A stretch of 64,000 nucleotides of DNA. Origin: Thiohalocapsa sp963695445. Its GTDB lineage: Bacteria > Pseudomonadota > Gammaproteobacteria > Chromatiales > Chromatiaceae. Below, in pieces: positions 42,654 through 51,664 of the stretch (the stretch's first letter is position 1; the number at the start of each line of letters is the position of its first letter). The stretch is from NCBI GenBank assembly GCA_963695445.1, contig CAVOGV010000041.1:27006-91005 (forward strand), written 5' to 3'. The notes beneath the pieces are model-generated. The model did no database searches, was not told the origin of the DNA, and worked only from the letters and a program-made list of their open reading frames with translations. Made by a program: the position numbers and the translations under genes.

Positions 42654-44604
42654 CGTCTGCAACGAAGCCCTCGGTCAAGCGCTGGTTCGATCGGCTGCGT
42701 TCACGCACCGCCGCCTTCAGTCACGACCTGCTGATGGTGCCGTTGGCCTGGATGCTGGCCTACTGGATGCGTTTCAACCTGCAACAGATCCCGCCGCAAT
42801 ACCTAGACAATGCGCTGCACACGTTGCCGCTGGTGATGCTGGTCTGCGCGGTCGTGTATTGGTCGTTCGGACTCTATCGCGGTGTGTGGCGCTTCGCGTC
42901 ATTGCCGGATCTGGTGCGCATCACCAAGGCGGTCGTTGCCGCCACCGTTGCGGTGATGCTGGTGCTGTTCGTCTACAACCGCGGCGACAACGTGCCGCGC
43001 TCGGTGCCATTGCTGTTCCTGCTGTTCCAACTCGCGCTGCTGTCGGGCCCACGTCTGTTCTATCGTTGGCTCAAGGACCACCGCCTGGCACTGCACTCCG
43101 GCAAGCGTGTGCTTATCGTCGGCGCCCGTGGTGTCGGCGAGACCCTGGCGCGGGAGATGCGGCGCGACGGCGCACGCACCTATGATCCGGTCGCCTTCGT
43201 CGATGACACGCCGCGGCGCCAGGGCGGCGAGATCCATGGCATTCCGATCAAGGGTTCTACCGCAGAACATCCCGCGGCTGGTCGAGGACCTCGCCATCGA
43301 CCTCATCATGCTCGCTGTGCCGACCGCATCCGCGGCGGAGATGCAGCGCCTGGTGGAACTCTGCGAGCGCACCGGCAAGCCGTTCCGCACCGTGCCGCAG
43401 TTACAGAGCCTGCTGTCCGGTCAGGTGACCATCAATCAGCTACGTCCGGTGTCCATCGAAGACCTGCTCGGTCGCACCCCGGTAACGCTGGACTGGGACG
43501 CCCTGCGCGCCGGTCTGGCGGATCGGGTGGTGCTGGTGACCGGCGCCGGCGGTTCCATCGGCTCGGAGCTCTGCCGGCAGGTGGTCGCGGCCGGCCCCCG
43601 CCGTCTCGTCATGGTGGACAACACCGAGTTCAACCTGTATCGATTGGAGACCGAATTCGCCGAGAATCATCCGAGCCTCGACTTTAGCCGTCACCTGCTC
43701 GATGTCGGCGATCGGATTGGCGTCGATGCGCTGTTCAAGCAGGAGCGTCCGCAGATCGTCTTCCATGCGGCTGCTTACAAACACGTGCCGCTGCTGGAGG
43801 ACCAGGTCCGCGCCGCGGTGCGCAACAACGTGTTCGGAACCGGCGTCGTTGCCGAGAGCGCAGACCGTTGGCGGTGCGAGCGCTTCGTGCTGATCTCCAC
43901 CGACAAGGCGGTGAATCCCGCCAATGTCATGGGGGCCACCAAGCGCGTCGCCGAGTTGCTGTGTCAGGATTTGGCGACCCGCTCCCGGACGCGCTTCATC
44001 ACCGTACGCTTTGGTAACGTGCTCGGCTCTGCTGGCAGCGTGGTGCCCCTGTTTCAGCGCCAGATCGAGCGCGGTGGTCCAGTCACGGTGACCGATCCGG
44101 ACATCGAACGCTACTTCATGACCATTCCCGAGGCCTGTCAGCTGATCATGCAAGCGGCGGTGATCGGCGAGGGTGGCGAGATCTTCGTGCTCGACATGGG
44201 CGAGCCGGTGAAGATCCGCTACATGGCCGAGCAGATGATCCGCCTGGCCGGCCGCGAGCCGGAGCGGGATATTGCCATCCGGTACATCGGACTGCGCCCC
44301 GGCGAGAAGCGCTTCGAAGAACTGTTCTACGATGCCGAGGACCTGATCGCGACCAGTCACCCGAAGATTCGGACCGCCAGGCGCCCCGCCGACTCGGGCA
44401 AGGCGCCGGGTGATTCGCCGCAAACAGGCACTGGAACAGCTGCGCAATGCGTTGCAACGCACCGACCCGGAGGCGCTGATGCAGGGCCTGCAACGGCTGG
44501 TCCCGCAGTGGTGTGCGCAGTCGCCCGTTGCTGAGGTGGCCGACATCGCCGAGAACGTTGAAGCCGATCGAGAGGAGCTTGATGAACCACTCCGCCAACA
44601 CTGA
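42650..44604 (+). pseudogene. WbpM/CapD-type nucleotide-sugar 4,6-dehydratase, broken by two frameshifts
   Basis: The ATG at 42650 overlaps the upstream stop. Frame one gives four membrane helices (LLMVPLAWMLAYWMRF onward) and a nucleotide-binding region KRVLIVGARGVGETLAREMR, up to about 43260. Frame two continues with NIPRLVEDLAIDLIMLAVPT, TGAGGSIGSELCRQVVAAGP, the catalytic region ISTDKAVNPANVMGATKRVA and RFGNVLGSAGSVVPLF, up to about 44395. Frame three gives the tail KQALEQLRNALQRTDPEALM and a stop at 44604. Joined, it is a full-length UDP-GlcNAc/QuiNAc-type dehydratase. Two single-base indels or two sequence errors explain it. Confidence 0.85.
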
Positions 44605-45360
44605 GCGCGCTCGCCAGCGCGGCCGGCCCGGACCGTCCCTGGACTCCGACGTCGATGCGCCGGACCTGGATCTGTCGGATTTCGATCTCGCGGATGGAAA
44701 GCTGTCGGAGGTCGAATCTGCCTGACATGAATCTGCCTGAGATGAATCTGGCGGAGGTCACCCTATCGGATCTGGATCTGCCGGAACTGGATCGCGCTCG
44801 GCATGACCCCCTGCTCGGACTCGAAGACGAGGTCGACGACATCGACTTCGGTGACCTGCACGGGCGTGGCGCAGCGAGCGGCTGATCGCGCCGGCGGTCG
44901 CGGGCACGATTCGAGCGACGCCGTGGGCGCTGAAGACGTCGGATTCACGGACCCCCAAGTCTGGCCGACTGCCGACATCGACCCGGACGATGCGCTCTCG
45001 ACAGCCGGGTCGCCCGCAACCGCATCGACAGCGTTCGTTGAAGCGGATGCCTCGGTAGACGATGCGGTCGGGCTACAGACCGTAGATCCGACGCCGTCCC
45101 AGCCCCAGTTCCGGAACCAGACGAGCGAGACGCCGCCGGAACAGTTGTCGGATCACCAGGCCGATCACCCGTCCGATCACCAGTTTCATCAGGGGCCAGA
45201 GCATCGCGCCGAGCCGGCGCCGGAGACCCTCGCTGAAACCGACATGGAGGCCTCCATCGAACCGCCCGAGGCGGAGCTTGCCCCGTCCATCGACCCAGAC
45301 GCGGGCGCGGCTCCGCCAGCCGTTGATGCCTTGGCGCCGTTAGCGGAGCGAGGATGCGTT
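44582..45360 (+). pseudogene. Acidic low-complexity ORF with pentapeptide-like repeats, frameshifted, unknown function
   Basis: ATG 44582 has a strong AGGAG site. The first frame reads MNHSANTERARQRG, then DAPDLDLSDFDLADGKLSEV, to a stop at 44725. The next frame (from about 44715) continues the same five-residue rhythm: NLPDMNLPEMNLAEVTLSDL, then DLPELD. A third frame from about 44875 is a long acidic Pro/Ala/Asp/Gln-rich stretch (including DHQADHPSDHQFHQGPEHRA) ending in APSIDPDAGAAPP near 45360. The continuity of composition argues for one original gene. It may be a separate protein or a lost N-terminal extension of GspE. The 15-nt period is visible in the DNA. Confidence 0.5.
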
Positions 45361-45385
45361 TGCCCCGTTGTCGCCGGAGGCCCGC

Positions 45386-47053
45386 GTGATCGAGCATCTT
45401 CAACACCGCGGCAAGTTGCCCGCCGGCGACCTGGCCCGCGCGCGCAAGTTATCCGAGGACAGCGGCGACCCGCTGCGCATCATGCTGGTTCGCCTCGGTC
45501 TGGTGTCCGATCGCGACATGGCGGCCGCCATGGCCGCGGTGCTGGAGCTGGATCTGATCGGCGCCGATGATTACCCCGACGAACCGGTCGCCGACGACCA
45601 TCTGAGCCTGCGATTCCTGAAGGACGCCCACATCGTGCCCCTTCGCGAGGACGACGACGGTCTCGAGATCGCCGTCGCCGATCCCGTTGACAGCTACGCG
45701 ATGCAGGCCGTTGCGATGGCCGCGGGTCAGCCGGTGCGGCTGCGGGTTGGCCTGTCCGCCGAGATCGACGCGGCGCTGGAACGGCTCTACGAGCAGCCGA
45801 AGGAGACCGACGCCGAGACCGACCTGGAGGCCGACCTCGGAAACTTCAGCGAAGAAGACATCGAGCACCTGCGCGACCTGGCCAGCGAGGCACCGGTGAT
45901 CCGGCTGGTGAATCAGATCATGCAGCGGGCGGTCGAGTTGCGGGCGTCCGACATCCACATCGAACCCTTCGCCGACGAGCTCAAGGTGCGCTATCGCGTG
46001 GATGGCATCCTGAAGGAATCCGAATCGCCGCCGGTGCGCTCCACCGCGGCGGTGATCTCCCGCGTCAAGATCATGTCCAAGCTCAACATCGCCGAGCGCC
46101 GGCTGCCCCAGGACGGCCGCATCCCGGTGCGCATTCAGGGCAAGGAGCTGGACCTGCGTGTCTCCACCGTGCCCACCATGTTCGGCGAGAGCGTGGTCAT
46201 GCGCCTGCTGGACAAGGAAAGCGTCAGCTTCGATTTCGACGCCCTCGGCTTCGACGGGCCGCCGCGGGAGCGTGTCATCCGGGTACTGGAGCAGCCCTTC
46301 GGCATCTTCCTGGTTACCGGCCCCACCGGCAGCGGCAAGAGCACCACGCTCTACACCGCGCTGAGCCGGCTCAACACCGAAGACCGCAAGATCATCACCG
46401 TCGAAGACCCGGTCGAATACCAGGTCGCCGGCATCAATCAGATCCCGGTCAAGGCCGCCATCGGCATGACCTTCGCCAACGCCCTGCGCGCCATCGTCCG
46501 GCAAGACCCGGACATCATCATGGTCGGCGAGATGCGCGACCTCGAGACCGCCCGCATCGCCGTGCAATCGGCGCTCACCGGCCATGTCGTGCTGTCCACG
46601 CTACACACCAACGATGCCGCCAGCGGCGTCACCCGCCTGCTCGATATGGGCGTCGAGGACTATCTGCTCACCAGCACCATTAACGGCATCCTGGCTCAGC
46701 GCCTCGTGCGCCGCCTGTGCCCGCACTGTCGAGAGCCCTACGAGCCGATGCCGGAGATGGCCGCCAAGTTCCTGCGTCTGCCGATGGCCGAAGATGGCCC
46801 GCTGACCTTATATCGCCCCGGCGGCTGCAAGGAATGCAACGGCACCGGCTACCGCGGCCGCCTGGTCATCGCAGAGGTGCTGCTGATGAGTGATCAGATC
46901 CGCCATGCCGTGCTGTCCCACGCCACCTCCACCGAGATCCAACGCATCGCTGTCGACGAGGACATGATGACCATGTACCAGGACGGCCTGCGCAAGGCCG
47001 CTGCCGGCCAAACGACCATCGAAGAGGTGTTGCGGGTTGCTGCCGCGGAGTGA
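45386..47053 (+). CDS. gspE: Type II secretion system ATPase GspE
   Basis: 555-aa cytoplasmic ATPase powering T2SS pseudopilus assembly. The GspE N-domain (LARARKLSEDSGDPLRIMLV) is followed by RASDIHIEPFADELKVRYRV, Walker A GPTGSGKSTTLYTAL, Asp box KIITVEDPVEYQV, Walker B PDIIMVGEMRDLETA and a tetracysteine zinc site CPHC...CKEC. I chose GTG 45386 because GGAGG sits five bases before it; TTG 45368 is the in-frame alternative. It opens the E-F-G-H-I-J-x-K-L-M-N-D cluster, the order of the Xanthomonas xps system. Confidence 0.94.
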   Translation: MIEHLQHRGKLPAGDLARARKLSEDSGDPLRIMLVRLGLVSDRDMAAAMAAVLELDLIGADDYPDEPVADDHLSLRFLKDAHIVPLREDDDGLEIAVADPVDSYAMQAVAMAAGQPVRLRVGLSAEIDAALERLYEQPKETDAETDLEADLGNFSEEDIEHLRDLASEAPVIRLVNQIMQRAVELRASDIHIEPFADELKVRYRVDGILKESESPPVRSTAAVISRVKIMSKLNIAERRLPQDGRIPVRIQGKELDLRVSTVPTMFGESVVMRLLDKESVSFDFDALGFDGPPRERVIRVLEQPFGIFLVTGPTGSGKSTTLYTALSRLNTEDRKIITVEDPVEYQVAGINQIPVKAAIGMTFANALRAIVRQDPDIIMVGEMRDLETARIAVQSALTGHVVLSTLHTNDAASGVTRLLDMGVEDYLLTSTINGILAQRLVRRLCPHCREPYEPMPEMAAKFLRLPMAEDGPLTLYRPGGCKECNGTGYRGRLVIAEVLLMSDQIRHAVLSHATSTEIQRIAVDEDMMTMYQDGLRKAAAGQTTIEEVLRVAAAE

Positions 47054-47206
47054 CGCGATCTCAATGTCCTTTCCCATCCTGTTGTCTATCAGCGCTTCAT
47101 CCGCGAGGCGATTGAACGGGCACTCTCCGAGCCGGACCCATGACATGCCTGGCCTTGGTTCTCGGTCTGGTCTTCTTGCTTCAGTCTCATTGAGTAAGCA
47201 CTCCTG

Positions 47207-48415
47207 ATGCCCCGCTATTACTACAAAGCAGTCAAACTCGACGGCGAGGAGCTAGAGGGCGAGCAGGAGGCGTCGGACGAGGCCGCGCTGATTCGCAAGC
47301 TCCAGTCCGAGGGCTTGATCCCGATCCAGACCCGCTCTGCCGGCGGTCTCACAGCACAGCTCGCGCGCCGCAAGCGCCGCAGTCTGTCTGCCAAGGACAT
47401 CGAGATCGTGACGCGGCAGCTTGCCACGCTGCTCGAGGCCAGCCTGACGCTCGATCGCTCCCTGGCGGTCCTAGTCGATCTCACCGCCGAGGAGCATGTG
47501 GTCAAGGTGCTCACCGACCTACAGGATCGCGTGCGTGGCGGCGCCACCTTCTCGGCCGCGCTGGAGGCCCAGGACGGCCAGTTCCCCAAGCTCTATGTCA
47601 ACATGGTGCGCGCCGGCGAGGCCAGCGGCGCCCTCGCCGAGGTGCTGACCCGGCTTGCGGACTACCTGGAGCGCAGCGCAGAGCTGCGCGGCACGGTGCA
47701 ATCGGCGCTGGTGTATCCGATGATCCTGCTGGTCATCGCCGGCCTGTCGGTGATCATGCTGTTGGTGTTCGTGGTGCCGCAGTTCACGGTGCTGTTCGAG
47801 GACATGGGCGCCGCGCTGCCCTTGCCGACTCAAATCGTTGTCGGCGCCGGTGACTTCGTCCGTGGCTATTGGTGGGCGCTGCTGGTGCTGTTGGCCGTGA
47901 TCGCCGTCGTCGTCGAACGTTGGTTGCAGGACCCGGACAATCGTCGCCGCTTCGACTACAAGGTCATGGCGTTGCCGCTGTTCGGCGACCTGATCTGGAA
48001 GATGGAAACGGCCCGCTTCTGCCATACCCTGTCCACGCTGCTGAAGAATGGCCTGCCGTTGCTGAGCGGTCTGAACCTGGCCAAGGAGGTAGTCGACAAC
48101 CGCAAAATCGGCGATGGCCTGGACGAGGTCAGCGATGACCTCAAGCACGGCCGCGGCATGGCGGAACCCCTGGTCACCCGCGAGGTGCTGCCGGAACTCG
48201 CCTTGCAGATGATCCGCGTCGGCGAGGAATCCGGTACCCTGGACGCCATGCTCGCCAAGGTCGCCGACATCTTCGACCGCGAGACCAAGGAGAGCGTGCA
48301 ACGCATGCTCACGTTGCTGGAGCCCGCACTCATTGTCGGCCTTGGTATCATCGTCGCCGGAATCATCATCTCGATCCTGATGGCCATCTTGGGCGCGAAT
48401 GAACTGGTCTTTTGA
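47207..48415 (+). CDS. gspF: Type II secretion inner-membrane platform protein GspF
   Basis: 402-aa platform protein with two GspF domains. It begins PRYYYKAVKLDGEELEGEQE. The domains show ARQLATLLEASLTLDRSLAV-type and FCHTLSTLLKNGLPLLSGLN blocks, with membrane helices at ~170-195, ~220-240 and 375-395. It follows gspE after a 150-bp gap. In that gap a short helical frame (YQRFIREAIERALSEPDP, stop near 47143) looks like a leftover of coding DNA. Confidence 0.95.
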   Translation: MPRYYYKAVKLDGEELEGEQEASDEAALIRKLQSEGLIPIQTRSAGGLTAQLARRKRRSLSAKDIEIVTRQLATLLEASLTLDRSLAVLVDLTAEEHVVKVLTDLQDRVRGGATFSAALEAQDGQFPKLYVNMVRAGEASGALAEVLTRLADYLERSAELRGTVQSALVYPMILLVIAGLSVIMLLVFVVPQFTVLFEDMGAALPLPTQIVVGAGDFVRGYWWALLVLLAVIAVVVERWLQDPDNRRRFDYKVMALPLFGDLIWKMETARFCHTLSTLLKNGLPLLSGLNLAKEVVDNRKIGDGLDEVSDDLKHGRGMAEPLVTREVLPELALQMIRVGEESGTLDAMLAKVADIFDRETKESVQRMLTLLEPALIVGLGIIVAGIIISILMAILGANELVF

Positions 48416-48489
48416 CCTTCGGCTGCCGCAAGCGTTTCGTGTCCGCGATCCCGTCTTCGAAGCACGGCGCGGGGCTATTTCGTTGACGC

Positions 48490-48735
48490 GCCTAGATTGA
48501 CTGGTTGAGGGCATCGCGTATTTACAGATGAGTCAAGTTTCTCGTTGTCGTAATCGAAACTCCCCCCAACCGACGGGACTTCAGGGCGCTTCGTTGCTTC
48601 ACATCAACGGCCTCATGCGCACAGTGCATTGCCGCTCGAAGCACGAAAACGAGCACGACAACCACAACGATCAGTGTGCGGCCCTAACCAGTCGCCGGCC
48701 ATGACTCGTCGGTCTGAGGCGAGGCCCTCGCTAGC
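48490..48735. repeat. Dispersed mosaic repeat, short copy C
   Basis: Shares both ends of copy B: CTAGATTG followed by AGTCAAGTTTCTCGTTGTCG at about 48530-48550, and CCATGACTCGTCGGTCTGAG near 48700-48720 with CTCGCTAG beyond. It lacks the hairpin units, so it looks like an internally deleted version of about 240 bp. It separates gspF from gspG. Confidence 0.65.
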
Positions 48736-48824
48736 AATGAACATGCACCCATGTGCAACAAGTTTGCACAAACCGACGATCGATTGTCGCTATCATTACC
48801 AGCTTAATCCCGCGGAGGTTTCTG

Positions 48825-49268
48825 ATGAAGACGCGTATAGGCTCGCCCCGCCGTTTCGGGCAGGGCTTCACCTTGGTCGAACTGCTGGTCGTACTGGCCA
48901 TTCTCGGCCTGCTGGCCGGCCTGGTCGGACCCCAGGTCATGAAGTTCCTGGGTAGTTCCAAGACCAAGACCGCGGCGTTGCAGATCGAGGATCTGGCGGC
49001 GACGCTGGACCTCTATCGGCTTGAGGTCGGCCGCTATCCGAACAGCTCCGAGGGCCTCGGCGCCCTGGTTTCGGATCCCGGCAACGCGCCCAACTGGAAC
49101 GGACCCTACTTGAAAAAGGCCGAAGTACCCAAGGACCCCTGGGGTAACGAATACCAATATCGGGCGCCGGGACAAAACGGCCCCTACGACATCTGGTCCC
49201 TGGGTTCCGATGGTCAGGAGGGCGGCGACGGCGAGGCGCAGGACCTGCGTAGCTGGGAGTCGACCTGA
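48825..49268 (+). CDS. gspG: Type II secretion major pseudopilin GspG
   Basis: 147-aa major pseudopilin. The prepilin cleavage motif is GQGFTLVELLVVLAILGLLA, with Glu at +5. The conserved GspG body is DLYRLEVGRYPNSSEGLGAL and NWNGPYLKKAEVPKDPWGNE, with the calcium-loop end DIWSLGSDGQEGG. ATG 48825 has a GGAGG site. The repeat upstream suggests a separate promoter or a polycistron interrupted by copy C. Confidence 0.96.
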   Translation: MKTRIGSPRRFGQGFTLVELLVVLAILGLLAGLVGPQVMKFLGSSKTKTAALQIEDLAATLDLYRLEVGRYPNSSEGLGALVSDPGNAPNWNGPYLKKAEVPKDPWGNEYQYRAPGQNGPYDIWSLGSDGQEGGDGEAQDLRSWEST

Positions 49269-49288
49269 CGGCGACTGAACGGAGCCAT

Positions 49289-49744
49289 ATGCCCTCCCTG
49301 CCGCGGGGATTCACGCTGGTCGAACTGCTGGTGGTGCTGGCCATCGCCGGCCTGCTGCTCGCCGTGGCGCCGCCGCTGATCTCGTCGGCCATGCCCGGCG
49401 TCGAGCTCAAGGCCGCGGCTCGGCGCACCGCCGGCGCTTTGCGCCTGGCGCGCGAGATCGCCATCGCTGACGGCCGCGATGCCGCTTTGATTATCGACAT
49501 CGACAGCAACCACTACCGCATCGAGGGCGACCACCGTGGCGGCAGCCTGCCCGCCGGGCTCGAGGTCGAATTGGTGGCAGCCGAGGACGAGATGCAAAGT
49601 GACAGCGTCGGTGCCATCCGCTTCTTTCCGGATGGCAGCTCCACCGGCGGGCGCGTCATCCTCAAGCGCGGCGACGGCGGCTATCAGGTCGGTGTCAACT
49701 GGCTCACCGGTCGTATTCTGATCGCGGATTGGGAGCGGGACTGA
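49289..49744 (+). CDS. gspH: Type II secretion minor pseudopilin GspH
   Basis: 151-aa pseudopilin with the cleavage motif PRGFTLVELLVVLAIAGLLL and the beta-rich GspH body (ARRTAGALRLAREIAIADGR, IRFFPDGSSTGGRVIL). The stop overlaps the gspI start (ATGATG context at 49744). Confidence 0.93.
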   Translation: MPSLPRGFTLVELLVVLAIAGLLLAVAPPLISSAMPGVELKAAARRTAGALRLAREIAIADGRDAALIIDIDSNHYRIEGDHRGGSLPAGLEVELVAAEDEMQSDSVGAIRFFPDGSSTGGRVILKRGDGGYQVGVNWLTGRILIADWERD

Positions 49745-50196
49745 TGCGGCCAACGCGCCAGCGGCCTCATCAGAAATCCGGTCAACGATCGGATCTGTCG
49801 CGCTGTCAACGCGGGTTCTCGCTCATAGAAGTGTTGGTCGCCTTCGCCATCCTTGCGTTGTCCTTGGGTGTGCTGCTGCAAATCTTCTCACGGGCCATGA
49901 ACACTACGGCCTTGAGCGGCAACTACAGCCGTGCGGTAGCCCTAGCGGAGGCCAAGCTCAACAGCGTCGGCGCCGACATCCCATTGGAAGAAGGCGTGCA
50001 CTCGGGCGAGCCGGAGGACGGCATGGACTGGATCGTTAACATCGAGCCCTATCAGTTCCAGGACCCGGCACTAGCCTGGATCGGCGAGACGCCCCCGGCG
50101 CAGCCCTACTTAATCAGCGCCGTCGCATCCTGGCCCAGCACCGCCGGTGCGCGACGCGTCGTGTTGCGCTCCATAAGACTGGGGGAGGCGTTTTGA
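49744..50196 (+). CDS. gspI: Type II secretion minor pseudopilin GspI
   Basis: 150-aa pseudopilin. The motif QRGFSLIEVLVAFAILALSL is preceded by a 24-residue basic leader. The body has the GspI patterns ALAEAKLNSVG and MDWIVNIEPYQF. ATG 49744 overlaps the gspH stop; the upstream in-frame start at 49729 lies inside gspH. Confidence 0.92.
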   Translation: MRPTRQRPHQKSGQRSDLSRCQRGFSLIEVLVAFAILALSLGVLLQIFSRAMNTTALSGNYSRAVALAEAKLNSVGADIPLEEGVHSGEPEDGMDWIVNIEPYQFQDPALAWIGETPPAQPYLISAVASWPSTAGARRVVLRSIRLGEAF

Positions 50197-50199
50197 TCC

Positions 50200-51027
50200 G
50201 TGACGATCCCCAAAAGTAATGGGTTTCGCGCGCGGCCTGTCCATGAGCGGGGCCAGCCACAGACAAGTTGCGGATTCACGCTAGTGGAACTGCTGATCGC
50301 CTTAGCGCTGGTCACCATCATCACAGTGCTCATGTTCTCCGGACTCCGACTGGGCTCCCGGGCTTGGGAGGGCGTCGAGACCGTCTCCGAGCGCGTCAGC
50401 GATCTGCGCGTGGCGCGCAATTTCATCGAGCGTACGCTGCGCCAGGCGCAGCAACGCAGCCTGGTGATCGATGGCGTCTCGCTACCGGTCTTCGCCGGTA
50501 ATGCCGAGAGCGTGGAACTGGTCGCGCCGCTGTCGGAGCACGTAGGGATTCCGGGCCTGTATGTCCTCCGCCTCGGGCTGGAAGATGCCGGCGACTATCC
50601 GCGCCTGGTGTTGGCGCGCTGGCTGTTGCATCCGGAAACGCTCGAAGGCGGCGATGACCATCCAGCCTGGGAACCGCTGATCGACGCCTCGCCCCTTTTC
50701 GAGGACAGTAGCCCGTTGGACCGCGACGTCGCCGCCGGCGCCTACGGCCGTACCGTCCTGCTGCCGGAAGTGGCCGACTTCGAACTCGCCTACTTCGGCG
50801 TCGCCGAGGGCGAGCAGGACCCGGAATGGTCCGAGGACTGGTTCGAACAACCCCGGCTGCCGCTCAAGATCCGCCTGGTCCTGACCACCCCCCGCCAGTC
50901 TTGGCCCGCCGCGGTCATTGAGCTACCCGGTGCTGCCGAAACGAACTTCGGCCTACCGCCAAGCGCCGATCCCGCCGGAAGGGCCCCTGCTGCAGCCCAA
51001 CCCGAAGCGACGAATCCCAACCCTTAA
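50200..51027 (+). CDS. gspJ: Type II secretion minor pseudopilin GspJ
   Basis: 275-aa pseudopilin starting at GTG 50200, three bases after gspI. The motif CGFTLVELLIALALVTIITV follows a 25-residue leader. The body shows the GspJ region RLGSRAWEGVETVSERVSDL. A Pro/Ala-rich tail ends it. It forms the pseudopilus tip with GspI and GspK. Confidence 0.92.
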   Translation: MTIPKSNGFRARPVHERGQPQTSCGFTLVELLIALALVTIITVLMFSGLRLGSRAWEGVETVSERVSDLRVARNFIERTLRQAQQRSLVIDGVSLPVFAGNAESVELVAPLSEHVGIPGLYVLRLGLEDAGDYPRLVLARWLLHPETLEGGDDHPAWEPLIDASPLFEDSSPLDRDVAAGAYGRTVLLPEVADFELAYFGVAEGEQDPEWSEDWFEQPRLPLKIRLVLTTPRQSWPAAVIELPGAAETNFGLPPSADPAGRAPAAAQPEATNPNP

Positions 51028-51229
51028 CCCGCCACTCCGTCGTCCGTAGAGTCGGAAACACAGCGCGTCCCGCTTTCCGAACTCTCCCTCAAACGTCAGT
51101 CGTGGTGCCCTGGCAGGCAAACGCCGCCAACAGTCGCGGCCTTTAACGTCTGAACAATGGCGATCTGCGGCCTTGCGAGGCCGGCTTGCTATACTGGCGC
51201 TCGAGATGGCCAGAATTTCAGGAGGCGCT

Positions 51230-51664
51230 ATGGCGCTCACGCAGCAGGACATCGAATTTATTAAGGCCAACATGGCGGATTGGCTTGCCGAGCAGAGCCT
51301 CGGCAAGCCCACGGCCGTCTACGAGATCGAACTTCGCGAACGCATGGTGCGGGTGGAGGAGGAATTGCGCCACCAGCGTGAACTCATGCGCGAAGGGTTC
51401 GCGCAGATGGAAAAGCGTTTCGAGCAGGTCGACAAGCGCTTCGAGCAGGTCGATAAACGCTTCGAGGCCATGCAGTCCAGTCTGGATAAGCGTTTCGAAC
51501 AGGTCGACAAACGTTTCGAACAGGTCGACAAGCGTTTCGAAAGCGTGCAACAGGACATCCGAGGGCTGCAGCGTCGAATGGACCGCTTCATGTTCTGGTC
51601 CTTCGGTACCACCGTGGCCGTGGGTGGTGTCGTTGTCAGCCTGTTAAAATTTTGGACCCCGTGA
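51230..51664 (+). CDS. Coiled-coil repeat protein with C-terminal membrane anchor, inside the gsp cluster
   Basis: 144-aa protein of unknown function. The N-terminus ALTQQDIEFIKANMADWLAE is followed by a long coiled coil (ERMVRVEEELRHQRELMREG) with five to six near-exact KRFEQVD heptads (residues ~64-104). It ends in a hydrophobic segment (FMFWSFGTTVAVGGVVVSLL). A strong AGGAGG site precedes the ATG, so it is expressed. Similar KRFEQVD-type proteins are widespread in cyanobacteria and Chromatiales, usually not in T2SS operons. Its place between gspJ and gspK is unusual. Confidence 0.82.
   Translation: MALTQQDIEFIKANMADWLAEQSLGKPTAVYEIELRERMVRVEEELRHQRELMREGFAQMEKRFEQVDKRFEQVDKRFEAMQSSLDKRFEQVDKRFEQVDKRFESVQQDIRGLQRRMDRFMFWSFGTTVAVGGVVVSLLKFWTP
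51413..51544 (+). repeat. Tandem 21-nt repeats within the coiled-coil gene
   Basis: AAGCGTTTCGAGCAGGTCGAC and close variants repeat in frame, encoding KRFEQVD; one interrupted unit lies in the middle (51460-51485). Replication slippage can change the heptad number. Confidence 0.85.

Noticed and set aside
47064..47206. Small ORF between gspE and gspF
   Set aside because: A short helical frame (YQRFIREAIERALSEPDP) looks coding-like but has no start codon or ribosome site; mentioned only with gspF.
51413..51544. Regular 21-nt repeats considered as a CRISPR array
   Set aside because: The repeats are contiguous without unique spacers and encode in-frame heptads of a real protein.
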